From positions 2,728,001 to 2,792,000 of the forward strand of contig NZ_AP018664.1 of assembly GCF_003967075.1 (NCBI RefSeq): a stretch of DNA of 64,000 nucleotides, written 5' to 3'. Of this stretch, positions 17,678 to 26,447 are shown piece by piece. A model generated the notes under the pieces. The model ran no database searches. It was not told the origin of the DNA and saw only the letters and a program-made list of their open reading frames with translations. The translations under genes were made by a program, and so were the position numbers. This stretch comes from Sphingobium amiense (GTDB taxonomy: Bacteria; Pseudomonadota; Alphaproteobacteria; Sphingomonadales; Sphingomonadaceae). The stretch's first letter is position 1. Each line of letters begins with the position of its first letter.

Positions 17678-18355
17678 TCAGATGATTGATATTTTGCCGG
17701 TCAGGACCGGTGCCGCGCTCGGCGCCCGATGCGGCGCGGTCGCGGAATCTTCCATCGTGATGGCGAGGGTCACGCCGTCGCGCAGAAAGGCCCGCAGGCC
17801 CGGGTCGACAGGCAGGGATCCGCCCTGGGCGCCGATCAGCCCAAGCGAGCGCGGCACGCCATCCTCGGGGATCACCCACAGTTCGGGGCTCTTGCCCTCT
17901 CCGCCCAATCCGCTGGCGCTCAGCCGGAGCGAGCCCGTTCGCGGATCGTAGCTGACCGCCATCAGGGTCGCGCGCTGGGCGTCCGCCAGTTGCGAGACGC
18001 CCACCGGGTCAACAACGGGTCGGGTCACGGGCAGGATCATGACCAGGGCCAGGGACGCTGCGATGGCGCCGGCGACGATCGCGCCGCCGCGCCACAGCCG
18101 CAGTTCGCGCCTGAGCGATCCCATATCCGCCGTGCGTGCCTCGATCGCGGACCATACGCGCTCGGACGGCGCCTTGGCGCGCGTCATGTCGAGCAAGGGC
18201 GAGAGTCGATGGCCCCATGCCTCGACCTCCGCCGCGAAAGCAGGGTCGGAAAGGCACCGGCGCAGCGCCTCGGCGCGATCCGCCCCCTCCAGAAGGCCCA
18301 GCGCCAGTTCGGCCGCGAGTTCTTGCCGGTCGGGCGGCGTCGGATCGTCAACCAT
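17678..18355 (-). CDS. Anti-sigma factor, RskA type
   Basis: About 225 residues from the ATG at 18355 (GGAGTGCCTTGGCG upstream). The N-terminal cytoplasmic part with ELALGLLEG...LRRCLSDPAFAAEVEAW is the anti-sigma zinc-less domain, followed by one membrane segment at about residues 90-112 (GGAIVAGAIAASLALVMIL), and a periplasmic C-terminal domain ending LAITMEDSATAP. This is the RskA/anti-sigma-K layout. The start overlaps the sigma gene stop by 8 bases. It should hold the neighbouring sigma factor at the membrane until the periplasmic domain senses a signal. Confidence 0.85.
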   Translation of the reverse strand: MVDDPTPPDRQELAAELALGLLEGADRAEALRRCLSDPAFAAEVEAWGHRLSPLLDMTRAKAPSERVWSAIEARTADMGSLRRELRLWRGGAIVAGAIAASLALVMILPVTRPVVDPVGVSQLADAQRATLMAVSYDPRTGSLRLSASGLGGEGKSPELWVIPEDGVPRSLGLIGAQGGSLPVDPGLRAFLRDGVTLAITMEDSATAPHRAPSAAPVLTGKISII

Positions 18356-18923
18356 CGCCAAGGCACTCCTTCAAGCCCTGCATGCCCCGCCTGATCCAGC
18401 TTTTCACCGTCCCGAGCGGCGCGCCCAGTTGCGCGGCGAGTTCGGGATAGCTGAGGCCACCCAAAAAGGTTCGCCGGATCGCGTCGGACTGCTTCTCGTC
18501 CAATCCATCAAGGCAGGCGAGCAGCCGGCGTCGCGCCTCGTCCTGTTGCATCACATAATCGGCCAAAGGGGCGTCGTCCGCCATCGCCTCGAGCCGGTCA
18601 TCTCCGTCGGCGAAATACCGCTTTTCCGCGCGGCGCCAGTCGATGGCGGCGTTGCGCGCGATCATCGCGAGCCAGCTGATCGGGCTCGCGCAGCGCTCGT
18701 CGAACGCTGACGCCCGCCGCCATACCTTCACATAGACATCCTGCAAAATATCCTCCGCCGCCTCCCTGTCGCCGGAGATACGCAGGCAAATGCCGAACAG
18801 CTTCATTGAGGTGAGATCATAGACCCGCCTCAAGGCCTTGGGATCGCCCGAAGCCGTCAGGCGTAGCGCGGCGCTTAACCGTTCACGCGCCAGGCGCGCC
18901 TCGCCATCCTCCGTTCGCGCCAT
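18348..18923 (-). CDS. ECF sigma factor, SigK-like
   Basis: 191 residues. Region 2 is visible as SMKLFGICLRISGDREAAEDILQDVYVKVWRRA and region 4 as LSYPELAAQLGAPLGTVKSWIRRGMQGLKE. No extra C-terminal domain. The wording fits the ECF19/SigK-type group paired with RskA-like anti-sigma factors. Overlap with the anti-sigma gene and the nearby fasciclin gene makes one unit. Its own promoter is not evident in the 110 bases upstream. Confidence 0.9.
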   Translation of the reverse strand: MARTEDGEARLARERLSAALRLTASGDPKALRRVYDLTSMKLFGICLRISGDREAAEDILQDVYVKVWRRASAFDERCASPISWLAMIARNAAIDWRRAEKRYFADGDDRLEAMADDAPLADYVMQQDEARRRLLACLDGLDEKQSDAIRRTFLGGLSYPELAAQLGAPLGTVKSWIRRGMQGLKECLGDG

Positions 18924-19035
18924 CGGATTCGCCTTGTTCGCTGGAATACAGCTTATGAGGCAGTAGCGACCGCGGCGATAGAACGTTTCGTGGCTGGACC
19001 GTTCTGTCCCGACATTTGTTTGAACGGCCTGCCTA

Positions 19036-19500
19036 TCAGGTTACCGACATCGTCGTCCGGAGACGCGCGCGGATCAAGGCGTCGAGCGACCAGCGTCCAC
19101 CGCCGCGCGCGATGAGCGGCAGCAGGATCGCCGCCCAGCTCAGGTGCGTCGGCCATGCGTCGGGATAGACGAAGATCTCGATAACGGCGGTCATGCCGAG
19201 CAGGGCCACCGCAGCGGGGCGGGTAAAGAGGCCCAGCACCAGCAGGATGGGAAAGAGATGCTCTGAATAAGTCGCGGCATGTGCTGCAACTTCTGGCGGA
19301 ACGAGCGGTAGCGCATATTCGGCGCGGAACAGTTCATAGGTAGCGGGCGTGATCGTGAGCAACCCGTCCACTTTGGTTCGCCCCGACAGGAAGAAGATGG
19401 CAGCAATGCCAAGACGCGCGATCAGCAGCAGCAGCGCCACGGGCACCAATCGGGCGAGGATCGCGGTCATGCGATCATAAGTAGTCACGATCAGCGACAT
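19036..19500 (-). CDS. DoxX-family membrane protein, BufD-like position
   Basis: 154 residues from the ATG at 19500. Four hydrophobic helices are visible: about residues 16-39 ([23 protein letters not shown]), 65-88, 95-115, and 118-136. The R-x-x-x-A-x-x-F-x-x-S-G pattern near the first helix and [14 protein letters not shown] identify DoxX/DUF417-type quinone-oxidoreductase-like membrane proteins. In bufferin operons a DoxX protein commonly sits with bufA, and this gene follows bufA1 by 73 bases on the same strand. The copper link is inferred from the operon. Confidence 0.85.
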   Translation of the reverse strand: MSLIVTTYDRMTAILARLVPVALLLLIARLGIAAIFFLSGRTKVDGLLTITPATYELFRAEYALPLVPPEVAAHAATYSEHLFPILLVLGLFTRPAAVALLGMTAVIEIFVYPDAWPTHLSWAAILLPLIARGGGRWSLDALIRARLRTTMSVT

Positions 19501-19573
19501 GGCGATATGCTCCACAGAAGGGAATGGGAAGCCCGCATCCTATAGAGGATGCGGGCGGGCATTGGGGTGCGCA

Positions 19574-19840
19574 TCAGGCCTTGGGCGTCAGCGAGCCGAG
19601 GCCCTTGGGCGTCTTCGTCCTGACGCAGGTGCCGGCCTTCACCAGCTTCCAGGCATTACCCTGATAGTCGATCTTCGAGGTGCCCGCGCAGCTGGTGCCG
19701 GCCCCCGCCTTGCAGTCATTCTTGCCGGCGAGCGACACGCCGTAGCATTTCTCCATCGGCTTGGCGGCGGGCGCGGCGGCGGCACCGCCAGCGATGGAAA
19801 GAGCGAGCGCGGCGGCGAGGGTGGCATGGGTCTTGTTCAT
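19574..19840 (-). CDS. bufA1: Bufferin precursor BufA1 (DUF2282)
   Basis: 88 residues from the ATG at 19840. A signal peptide covers residues 1-23. The mature part shows [17 protein letters not shown], then [17 protein letters not shown] and KAGTC, the DUF2282 pattern with four conserved cysteines. Bufferins are cysteine-rich periplasmic peptides modified by a DUF692 (MNIO) enzyme with a DUF2063 partner and protect against copper. Here BufB and BufC are encoded on the opposite strand 1.7 kb away, and the next gene is DoxX-like. A GTAACC-N16-CGAA promoter lies about 50 bases upstream of the start. Confidence 0.85.
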   Translation of the reverse strand: MNKTHATLAAALALSIAGGAAAAPAAKPMEKCYGVSLAGKNDCKAGAGTSCAGTSKIDYQGNAWKLVKAGTCVRTKTPKGLGSLTPKA

Positions 19841-19889
19841 TTCGGGTCTCCGTCCCGGACCCGTGAATCGGGCCGGTGATGCAGGGCCA

Positions 19890-19915
19890 TTCGACGTCGC
19901 TCTCGCAAAGGTTAC
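19890..19915 (-). promoter_or_regulatory. SigF-type promoter for bufA1
   Basis: Read on the minus strand, GTAACC (complement of 19910-19915) and CGAA (19890-19893) are separated by exactly 16 bases. This is the SigF promoter pattern known from Caulobacter. Distance to the bufA1 ATG is about 50 bases. The first 13 bases (GTAACCTTTGCGA) are the same as in the promoter on the other strand at 19950. Confidence 0.75.
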
Positions 19916-19949
19916 GGTGCGGGCCACGGAAATTTATTCTATGCATCCT

Positions 19950-19975
19950 GTAACCTTTGCGACGTCCTCCCCGAA
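19950..19975 (+). promoter_or_regulatory. SigF-type promoter for the sigF operon (autoregulation)
   Basis: GTAACC at 19950-19955 and CGAA at 19972-19975 with a 16-base spacer, 19 bases before the sigF ATG. This predicts that SigF drives its own operon. The two divergent promoters are about 35 bases apart, head to head. Confidence 0.75.
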
Positions 19976-19993
19976 CGAGGGTCAGGAGCATCG

Positions 19994-20533
19994 ATGCGGG
20001 CAAGCGAAGACCAGTTGCGGGGGATGATGATCGGCGGCCTGAACGGCGACGCCGTGGTCCATGCCGCGCTATTGCGCGCGATCGTGCCCCTGCTCCACGC
20101 CTTCTACCGTCGCCGGATGCGCGAGGGCGCGGACGATATCGAGGATCTTGTGCAGGAAACGCTTATCGCCGTGCATACACGCCGCGCCACTTATGATCTG
20201 GACCGCCCGTTCACCGCTTGGCTGTTCGCCATCGCGCGCTACAAGATGATCGATCATTTCCGCGCGCGCCGCCAGACTTGCGCGGTCGAAGGGCTGGAAG
20301 AGATTTTGGCCACGGAAGGGTTCGAAGGCGCGAGTAACGCGCGCATGGACATGGACCGGCTGCTGGACGGCCTGCCGCCGAAGCAGGCCGATGTCATCCG
20401 CGCGACGAAGATCGATGGCCTGTCTGTTTCGGAAGCGGCGGATCGCGCCGGGATAGGCGAGTCCGACGTCAAGGTCTCCATCCATCGCGGCCTCAAGGCG
20501 CTGGCCGCCCGCATCACGGGAGAGCGGCGATGA
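19994..20533 (+). CDS. sigF: ECF sigma factor, SigF type (metal stress)
   Basis: 179 residues from the ATG at 19994. Region 2 is seen in HAFYRRRMREGADDIEDLVQETLIAVH plus WLFAIARYKMIDHFRARR, region 4 in LPPKQADVIRATKIDGLSVSEAADRAGIGESDVKVSIHRGLKALA. It overlaps the nrsF gene by four bases (ATGA), the same arrangement as sigF-nrsF of Caulobacter and relatives, where SigF controls genes for chromium, cadmium and copper stress. Here it also heads a bufferin operon, so copper or another thiophilic metal is the probable inducer. Confidence 0.88.
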   Translation: MRASEDQLRGMMIGGLNGDAVVHAALLRAIVPLLHAFYRRRMREGADDIEDLVQETLIAVHTRRATYDLDRPFTAWLFAIARYKMIDHFRARRQTCAVEGLEEILATEGFEGASNARMDMDRLLDGLPPKQADVIRATKIDGLSVSEAADRAGIGESDVKVSIHRGLKALAARITGERR

Positions 20534-21171
20534 ACACCGACTCCCTGATCGAATCCCTCTCGGCGAACCTGCGACCCGTGCGCCGTTTTGCGGTCGGACG
20601 GCGGATCGCGCTCGGCATCGCGGTCGGCGCGGTCGTGACGGTGATCCTCATTGCCTGGGGCCTCGGTATCCGTCCCGACCTTGGTCTCGCGATGCGCGGC
20701 TATTCCTTCTGGGTGAAGTGGACCTACACTCTCTCGCTCAGCTTGTGCGCGCTGTTTATGGTCGCGCGGCTGGCGCGGCCCGACAGGACGGATCTGCGCT
20801 GGCTGTGGCTGATGGCGATCCCTGTCTGCCTGCTGGCGACAATCGGCGGACTGGAACTGGCCCATGCGCCGCCGCGAGACTGGCTGGCGATGTGGCTTGG
20901 CCACAGCTGGAAGATATGCCCCTGGCTGGTGCTCTCCCTGTCGGCACCGATCTTTATTGGCCTGCTCTGGTCGTTCCGTCGACTCGCACCGACCCGATTG
21001 CGGGCGGCGGGCGCGGCGGCGGGCCTCGCGGCGGGATCCTGCGCCGCGACGCTCTATTGCCTGCACTGCCCGGAGGTTTCGGCCATCTTCGTGCTGACAT
21101 GGTATACGCTGGGGATCGCTCTGGCGGCGGCCATGGGTGCGCTGCTCGGGCCGCGGCTGCTGCGCTGGTGA
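20530..21171 (+). CDS. nrsF: NrsF-type anti-sigma factor (DUF1109)
   Basis: 213 residues with about six hydrophobic helices: residues 25-46, 55-76, 90-108, 118-138, 150-170, 185-205. The N-terminal LSANLRPVRRFAVGRR, conserved membrane-border motifs and HCPEVSAIFVLTWYT with paired cysteines (C177/C180-type region YCLHCPE) fit the DUF1109 family. In Caulobacter NrsF two cysteines sense metals and release SigF. The gene is directly coupled to sigF. Confidence 0.85.
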   Translation: MNTDSLIESLSANLRPVRRFAVGRRIALGIAVGAVVTVILIAWGLGIRPDLGLAMRGYSFWVKWTYTLSLSLCALFMVARLARPDRTDLRWLWLMAIPVCLLATIGGLELAHAPPRDWLAMWLGHSWKICPWLVLSLSAPIFIGLLWSFRRLAPTRLRAAGAAAGLAAGSCAATLYCLHCPEVSAIFVLTWYTLGIALAAAMGALLGPRLLRW

Positions 21172-21190
21172 AAAATAATATGGCCGAGAT

Positions 21191-21216
21191 GTAACCGTCG
21201 GCATTCTCGGCACGTA
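21191..21216 (+). promoter_or_regulatory. SigF-type promoter for bufA2-bufB-bufC
   Basis: GTAACC at 21191-21196 is followed after 16 bases by CGTA at 21213-21216. It lies between nrsF and bufA2, about 42 bases before the bufA2 ATG. It is the third copy of the same motif in this cluster, with a variant -10 (CGTA for CGAA). Confidence 0.7.
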
Positions 21217-21257
21217 TCTCCAGGGCCAACGAGGCACATCCTATTGGAGAGCATCCC

Positions 21258-21533
21258 ATGACCCCCACCAAGACCGGCATCAGCTTCGCCGCCACCGCCG
21301 CCCTGATCGCGCTCGCCGCCGCCGCTACCTCCGTTCCCGCCAACGCCAAGGGTGAGAAGGCCGACTCCGTCCATTGTTATGGCGTCAACAGCTGCAAGGG
21401 TACGTCTGACTGCAAGACCGCGCAGAATGACTGCAAGGGCATGAATGTGTGCAAGGGTCATGGCTTCAAGGAAATGTCGGCCAAGGCCTGCGCCGCCGCC
21501 GGCGGCACCACTACCGAACCCAAAGCCAACTGA
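21258..21533 (+). CDS. bufA2: Bufferin precursor BufA2
   Basis: 91 residues. A signal peptide covers the first 27 or so residues, ending in VPANA. The mature part carries VHCYGVNSCKGTSDCKTA, then DCKGMNVCKGHGF and SAKAC, six to seven cysteines in C-x-x-x-x-x-C spacing typical of BufA2-type bufferins. The product is a substrate for BufB/BufC. It comes first in the bufA2-bufB-bufC run with its own SigF-type promoter, and bufB follows after 63 bases. Confidence 0.85.
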   Translation: MTPTKTGISFAATAALIALAAAATSVPANAKGEKADSVHCYGVNSCKGTSDCKTAQNDCKGMNVCKGHGFKEMSAKACAAAGGTTTEPKAN

Positions 21534-21596
21534 CCGCTCCTGCCCGGCCGTCTCTTCCCCCGGGCCGGGCAGACCCTTTCGCGCGAGAGTTTCGCC

Positions 21597-22427
21597 ATGA
21601 CCACGTCAGTTCCCGGCTTTGGCTTGGGCCTACGCAAGGACCATTATCGCGACTTCCTGGAAACGGATGTCGCGGTGGATTTCGTCGAGGTCATCTCGGA
21701 GAATTTCATGGTGCCCGGCGGGCGGCCGCGCGATATGTTGCGCCGGGTGCGCGAGCGTCATCCAGTCGCGCTGCATGGCGTCTCCATGTCGATCGGGTCG
21801 GCGGATGGTCTCGACCGTGCCTATCTGGATCGGCTGAAGGCCCTGGTCGACGAGATCGAACCGCTGTTCGTTTCCGATCACCTCAGCTGGTCACGCTTCC
21901 AGGGCTTTAATTCCCACGATCTGCTGCCGCTTCCCTATACGCAGGAGGCGCTGGATACGGTGTGCGCCAATATCGAAATGGCGCAGGATGTGCTGGGCCG
22001 GACGATGCTGATCGAAAATCCGTCCAGCTATGTCGCCTTCGACGGATCGACGATGACCGAATGGCAATTCATCGACGCGATGTGCGCCCGTACCGGCTGC
22101 CATCTGCTACTCGACGTCAACAATATCTTCGTGAGCGCCAGCAATCACGGCTTCGATCCCCTTGCCTATCTGGACGGCGTCCCCACGAACCGCGTGCGCC
22201 AGATCCATCTCGCCGGGCACAGCCAGGGCGCCGACATGCTGATCGATACCCATGACCAGCCCGTCCCGCCGCCGGTATGGGCGCTCTACGAACAGGCCAT
22301 TGCCCGCGTCGGCCCGGTGGCGACGATGATCGAGCGGGACGACGCCATCCCGCCGCTCGGTGACTTGCTGGACGAGCTTGTAACGGCACGTGCCATCGGC
22401 ACATCAATGAAACGGAAAGCGGCATGA
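21597..22427 (+). CDS. bufB: BufB, DUF692 (MNIO-family) modification enzyme
   Basis: 276 residues, full length. Family landmarks are GFGLGLRKDHY at the start, VDFVEVISENFM, HGVSMSIGS with the iron-ligand histidine, SDHLSWSR, MLIENPSSY, LLDVNNIFVS, QIHLAGHS and ERDDAIPPL. MNIO enzymes are di- or tri-iron oxidases that change cysteines of bufferins into thiooxazoles or related groups. The bufC gene overlaps the stop in ATGA, so partner proteins are made together, as in other bufferin operons. Cytoplasmic. Confidence 0.92.
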   Translation: MTTSVPGFGLGLRKDHYRDFLETDVAVDFVEVISENFMVPGGRPRDMLRRVRERHPVALHGVSMSIGSADGLDRAYLDRLKALVDEIEPLFVSDHLSWSRFQGFNSHDLLPLPYTQEALDTVCANIEMAQDVLGRTMLIENPSSYVAFDGSTMTEWQFIDAMCARTGCHLLLDVNNIFVSASNHGFDPLAYLDGVPTNRVRQIHLAGHSQGADMLIDTHDQPVPPPVWALYEQAIARVGPVATMIERDDAIPPLGDLLDELVTARAIGTSMKRKAA

Positions 22428-23173
22428 GCCTGGCCACGCTTCAGGGCGATTTCCGCGCATGGCTAATGGACGGATCGCTGGATGCCGCGCGCCGCATCGG
22501 TCGCGCCGCTGCCCCCGGCCTGTCGGTCTACCAGAATAATTACCGAGCGCAGTTGATGGCCTGCCTCGCCGAAACCTATGAGCAGACGCAGGCATGGCTG
22601 GGCGACGAAGCCTTTCTCGCCGCCGCAGCCACCCACATCGACGCAAACCCTCCAAGCGCCTGGACGCTCGACGCCTATCCGGCCGGCTTTGCCGATACAT
22701 TGGATTCGATCTATCCCGACGACCCGGAAGTCGCCGAACTGGCGGCGCTAGAATGGGGACTGTCCCGTGCCTTCACCGCCGCCGATGCGACAGCCATGAC
22801 GCCCGAGGCGCTGGCCAGTGTCGATTGGGACAGCGCCGCACTTCACTTCACGCCCAGCCTCGCGGTCCTTCCGGCAACCTGCAATGCCGCCGCGATCTGG
22901 GCGGCGCTCTCCAAGAGCGAAATGCCACCCAAGGCTGTCGCATTGCCTGAACCTGCAGCGCTGCTGGTGTGGCGACAGGATTTCACGCCCTGCTTCCGGA
23001 CGATCGATGGCGTGGAAGAAGGGGCGATATCGCTGTGCGCAAGCGGCGCGGATTTCGGCGCCATGTGCGGGTCTCTGGTCGAAACGCTTGGCGAGGCCGA
23101 CGGCATTGCCCGCGCCGCCGCTTTGCTCGGTCAGTGGATCGGCGACGGCTTAATCGTCGGCACATCAGAATGA
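22424..23173 (+). CDS. bufC: BufC, DUF2063 partner protein
   Basis: 249 residues. The N-terminal DUF2063 domain starts LQGDFRAWLMDG, with GLSVYQNNYRAQLMACLAETYEQTQAWLGDEAF and HIDANPPSAWTLDAYPAGF, as in RiPP-recognition-type partners of MNIO enzymes. The C-terminal half (L-V-W-R-Q-D-F-T-P-C-F) is the other conserved block. It recruits the bufferin precursor for BufB. Stop at 23171-23173. No further gene of the operon follows; the next DNA is an IS6 remnant. Confidence 0.9.
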   Translation: MSLATLQGDFRAWLMDGSLDAARRIGRAAAPGLSVYQNNYRAQLMACLAETYEQTQAWLGDEAFLAAAATHIDANPPSAWTLDAYPAGFADTLDSIYPDDPEVAELAALEWGLSRAFTAADATAMTPEALASVDWDSAALHFTPSLAVLPATCNAAAIWAALSKSEMPPKAVALPEPAALLVWRQDFTPCFRTIDGVEEGAISLCASGADFGAMCGSLVETLGEADGIARAAALLGQWIGDGLIVGTSE

Positions 23174-23265
23174 CACGAAGGAACGGGCCATGCCCTATCA
23201 CGGTGCTGTCAGTCTAATGCGAACTCGTCTCCACCGGATGCATTTCGGGCCTGGGGCGCCTGCCC

Positions 23266-23476
23266 TCAGCTCGCGATGGACCACCACTCTGCCAGGGCGG
23301 CAGAGCGTCTTTCCTTGTAGGTTTTCCGATCGACGAGATGGCGCTCCAGTGAAAAGTGGTTGTGGAGATTGGCATGAACCGAGGCGAACTTCTGCAGCGC
23401 CTTCATCTGCCTGAAACGCAGCATCGCCCGCTCCCTTCGTCGGAACGGAAGGTGGCTGTTCTCCACCCTGTTGTTG
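23266..23476 (-). pseudogene. IS6-family transposase C-terminal fragment
   Basis: Minus-strand frame reading NNRVENSHLPFRRRERAMLRF, then Q-x-F-x-S-V-H-A-N-L-H-N-H-F and RSAALAEWWS, which is the C-terminal part of IS6/IS26-group transposases. About 70 residues remain; everything upstream is cut off exactly where the IS21 element begins (23477). The IS6 right-end inverted repeat is not seen. It dates the IS21 arrival or a later rearrangement. Confidence 0.75.
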
Positions 23477-23560
23477 TGTTGATTGCTGCTGAGAAGTGAC
23501 CCGGGGTTTTCATCGAGAAGTGACCCACCTTGCGATTATGTTTCGGATGTCAGGGGTGGG

Positions 23561-24343
23561 TCAAGATGGGGTTTTCTCCTTCCGGGTTTTGGGCTGCTGA
23601 GCGGAGCTGTTCTTGAACCTGAAGCTGTCGTTGCCGGTCTCGAGGATGTGGCAGTGATGGGTGAGCCGATCGAGGAGCGCGGTGGTCATCTTGGCATCTC
23701 CGAACACGGTGGCCCATTCGCTGAAGCTGAGGTTGGTGGTGATGATGACGCTGGTGCGCTCGTAAAGCTTGCTCAGCAGATGGAACAGCAGGGCGCCGCC
23801 TGAGGCGCTGAACGGCAGATAACCAAGCTCGTCGAGGATCACGAGATCGGAGTGGGCAAGCCTTCCGGCGATCTGCCCTGCCTTGCCCTGCGCCTTCTCC
23901 TGTTCCAGCGCGTTGACCAGCTCGACCGTGGAGAAGAACCGCACGCGCTTGCGATGATGCTCGATGGCCTGGACGCCTAGGGCGGTGGCGATGTGGGTCT
24001 TGCCGGTTCCGGGTCCGCCGACCAGCACGATATTGTCGGCCACGTCCATAAACTCGCAGCGGTGAAGCTGGCGGACCAGCGCCTCGTTGACCTCGCTGCT
24101 GGCAAAGTCGAAGCTCGCCAGATCGCGATAGGCCGGGAACCGTGCGATCTTGAGCTGATAGGATACCGACCGCACTTCCCGTTCGGCAGTCTCCGCCTTC
24201 AAAAGCTGGGACAGGATCGGGACGGCCGCGTCGAACGCGGGCGCGCCTTGCTCCATGAGATCGGTGACGGCCTGCGCCATGCCATGCATCTTGAGGCTGC
24301 GCAGCATGACGATGATGGCGCCGCTGGCGGGATCATGACGCAT
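23561..24343 (-). CDS. istB: IstB, ATP-binding helper protein of IS21 element A
   Basis: About 260 residues from the ATG at 24343, inside the end of istA. Walker [16 protein letters not shown] and Walker [12 protein letters not shown] are clear, followed by [15 protein letters not shown] and [11 protein letters not shown], the usual IstB wording. IstB is a DnaA/DnaC-like AAA+ ATPase that selects the target and stimulates IstA. Confidence 0.93.
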   Translation of the reverse strand: MRHDPASGAIIVMLRSLKMHGMAQAVTDLMEQGAPAFDAAVPILSQLLKAETAEREVRSVSYQLKIARFPAYRDLASFDFASSEVNEALVRQLHRCEFMDVADNIVLVGGPGTGKTHIATALGVQAIEHHRKRVRFFSTVELVNALEQEKAQGKAGQIAGRLAHSDLVILDELGYLPFSASGGALLFHLLSKLYERTSVIITTNLSFSEWATVFGDAKMTTALLDRLTHHCHILETGNDSFRFKNSSAQQPKTRKEKTPS

Positions 24344-25856
24344 GGCGGTTCTCCCCGCGCAGCGCATCATAGCGTTCCACATTGGCAAGGGGCTCGCTGA
24401 CCAGCCTCAGCGCCTGGGGCGCCGTGATCGGCGGTGTCGTCAGCGGCTTGCCGTCGATCAGCCGGTGCAGCAAGTTGAGGATATGGGTTTTGGTCGGAAC
24501 ACCGGACTCCAGCGCCATGGTAACCGCGCGCAGTACGACCTGCTCGTCATGATGCAGCACCAGGGCAAGGATCTCGACCATCTCTCTGTCGCCGCCGGGA
24601 GCGCGCAACAGATGGCGCTGTAACCGCTGGAAGGCATCGGGCATCTCTAGGAACGGCGCGCCATTGCGCAGGGCGCCAGGCTTGCGCTGGACCACTGCCA
24701 GATAATGGCGCCAGTCATAAACAGTGCGTCCTGGCCCATCATGGGATCGTTCGATGATGCGCTGGTGTTCGCACAGCAACTGCCCCTCGGCCACCACGAG
24801 GAAGCGGTCGGGATAGAGCCGCACGCTGACAGGGCGGTTGGCAAAGGATGCCGGCACGCTGTAGCGGTTGCGCTCCAGATGGACGAGGCAGGTCGGTGAG
24901 ACCCGCTTGCCATATTCGACAAAGCCGTCGAACGGCCTGCCCATCGGCATCAGGCTTGCCACCTCCTCGGCCCAGGCATCAGCGACAGAGCCCGGTTCGA
25001 TCCCGTGCGGGATATCCTGCCACAGCGCCTTGCAGCGATCCTCCAGCCAGCTGTTCAGGGCGTCGAGCGTCTCGGTCTGGGGAACGGGCTGCCACAGGCG
25101 ATGCCGCGCATCCTGGACGTTCTTCTCGACCTGCCCCTTCTCCCAACCCGCTGCCGGATTACAGAACTCTGCCTCGAACAGATAATGGCTCACCATCGTG
25201 AGGAAGCGGGCGTTGACGGTCCGATCCTTGCCGCGCCCGACCTTGTCGACGGCAGTGCGCATGTTGTCATAGATGCCGCGGCGCGGCACCCCGCCCAGCA
25301 CGCGGAACGCGTGATTATGGGCGTCGAACAGCATCTCGTGGGTCTGGAGCAGATAGGCTCGAACGAAGAAGGCCCGGCTGTAGCTGAGCTTGAAGTGTGC
25401 AACCTGCAGCTTGGTGCGGACACCATCGATGATCGCCCAGTCCTCGCTCCAGTCAAACTGGAATGCTTCACCCGGTGCGAACGACAACGGCACGAAGGTG
25501 CCCTTGCCGCTCATCTGCTGCTGGCGGCGATAATCATCGCGCCAGGCACGAGCAAAGGCCGCGACACGGCCATAGGACCCGTCAAAGCCCAGGCTCACCA
25601 GATCGGCATGCAACTGCTTGATCGTGCGCTTCTGCTTGCGCGATCGGCCCATCTCTCGCCTGAGCCAGACCGTCAGCCGATCGACGAACGGATCCAGCTT
25701 GCTCGGCCGCTCGGGCACTTTGAACTGCGGCTCGACTGTGTCTGACCGCAGATATTTACGGACCGTGTTGCGGGATAGACCGGTACGCTTGGCTATCTCC
25801 CGGATCGACAGATGATCGAGGTAATGCCAGCGCCGGATGACGCTCAATAATGCCAT
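24333..25856 (-). CDS. istA: IstA, transposase of IS21 element A
   Basis: About 507 residues from the ATG at 25856. N-terminal helix-turn-helix [23 protein letters not shown], then the DDE core with FQFDWSEDW (first Asp), [12 protein letters not shown] (second Asp) and [13 protein letters not shown] (Glu). The C-terminal domain ends with [13 protein letters not shown]. It overlaps istB by 11 bases. Very close in wording to IstA at 48303. Confidence 0.93.
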   Translation of the reverse strand: MALLSVIRRWHYLDHLSIREIAKRTGLSRNTVRKYLRSDTVEPQFKVPERPSKLDPFVDRLTVWLRREMGRSRKQKRTIKQLHADLVSLGFDGSYGRVAAFARAWRDDYRRQQQMSGKGTFVPLSFAPGEAFQFDWSEDWAIIDGVRTKLQVAHFKLSYSRAFFVRAYLLQTHEMLFDAHNHAFRVLGGVPRRGIYDNMRTAVDKVGRGKDRTVNARFLTMVSHYLFEAEFCNPAAGWEKGQVEKNVQDARHRLWQPVPQTETLDALNSWLEDRCKALWQDIPHGIEPGSVADAWAEEVASLMPMGRPFDGFVEYGKRVSPTCLVHLERNRYSVPASFANRPVSVRLYPDRFLVVAEGQLLCEHQRIIERSHDGPGRTVYDWRHYLAVVQRKPGALRNGAPFLEMPDAFQRLQRHLLRAPGGDREMVEILALVLHHDEQVVLRAVTMALESGVPTKTHILNLLHRLIDGKPLTTPPITAPQALRLVSEPLANVERYDALRGENRHAS

Positions 25857-25966
25857 GTCCAACACTCCATGGTCCCCCGCTCAAAGCCAGGGACGTGTTC
25901 AAACATGGGTCACTTCTCAGTGAAAATTACTGGCTTCCCCGGGTCACTTCTCAGCGGCAATCAACA

Positions 25967-26435
25967 GGGCAGCCGCATGCTTCGTGTCCGCAAGCATGTC
26001 GCGAACCGACCGGAGGAACTGGCCGAGCGACATGGCGGCGTCGCGGAAGTCCGGGCCTATCTTGAACGGATTCGCGCCTCCGCCATCGTCGAAGCCTCGA
26101 TCTCTGACTTTGGCCCCGGCATTGTGGACGGCTTTTTAGCGTCGTCGGCCGGCGCCAGTCATGTCAATCGCAACCGCCGTGAGTTGCTGGATGGTCTGCT
26201 TTTCGAGCGATTGAGTTCCAAGGGGATCGACCCGGCATCCGGACTTGGCATTCAACGTGCGCTTCGGGCGGCAAACCAGATGCAGGCATTCGTGTCCCTG
26301 CGAACCGCTGAGTTCTGGCTGACGGCTTCCTTCGTAAATGCAGCGCCCGAGATCCGGATGCTGGATGTCGCAGCAGACGGCGCACGCGGACGTGTCCGGG
26401 GAACGCATTGGCAGTTCCTCTGGCCGCAGCCCTGA
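25967..26435 (+). pseudogene. GHKL ATPase, C-terminal part cut by IS21 A
   Basis: About 155 residues are left of what was a longer protein. ASISDFGPGIVDG is the G1 box (D-x-G-x-G) of a GHKL/HSP90-type ATP-binding domain; GLGIQRALRAANQ is the G2 box and RGTHWQFLWP the last strand. The N box and the first half are missing because the frame runs straight into the IS21 right end at 25966. The stop is 12 bases before the GTG start of the phosphoribosyltransferase-like gene, so the two were one unit. Without the N box the remnant should not bind ATP. Confidence 0.7.
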
Positions 26436-26447
26436 GCGAGCGACAAG

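Larger units (their letters stand above)
23477..25966 (-). mobile_element. IS21-family element A
   Basis: Terminal inverted repeats start TGTTGATTGC(T/C)GCTGAGAAGTG and continue identical for about 30 bases at both ends (23477-23506; complement of 25937-25966), ending in TG/CA as is usual for this family. A second copy of the GAGAAGTGACCC unit lies inside each end. The element encodes istB and istA on the minus strand. The flanks (TTGTTG to the left, GGGCAG to the right) show no target duplication, so the two sides are no longer a simple insertion site. Confidence 0.9.

Noticed and set aside
19950..19964. The head-to-head GTAACCTTTGCGA copies as a repressor operator
   Set aside because: The exact 16-base spacing to CGAA on both strands fits two divergent SigF promoters better than an operator.
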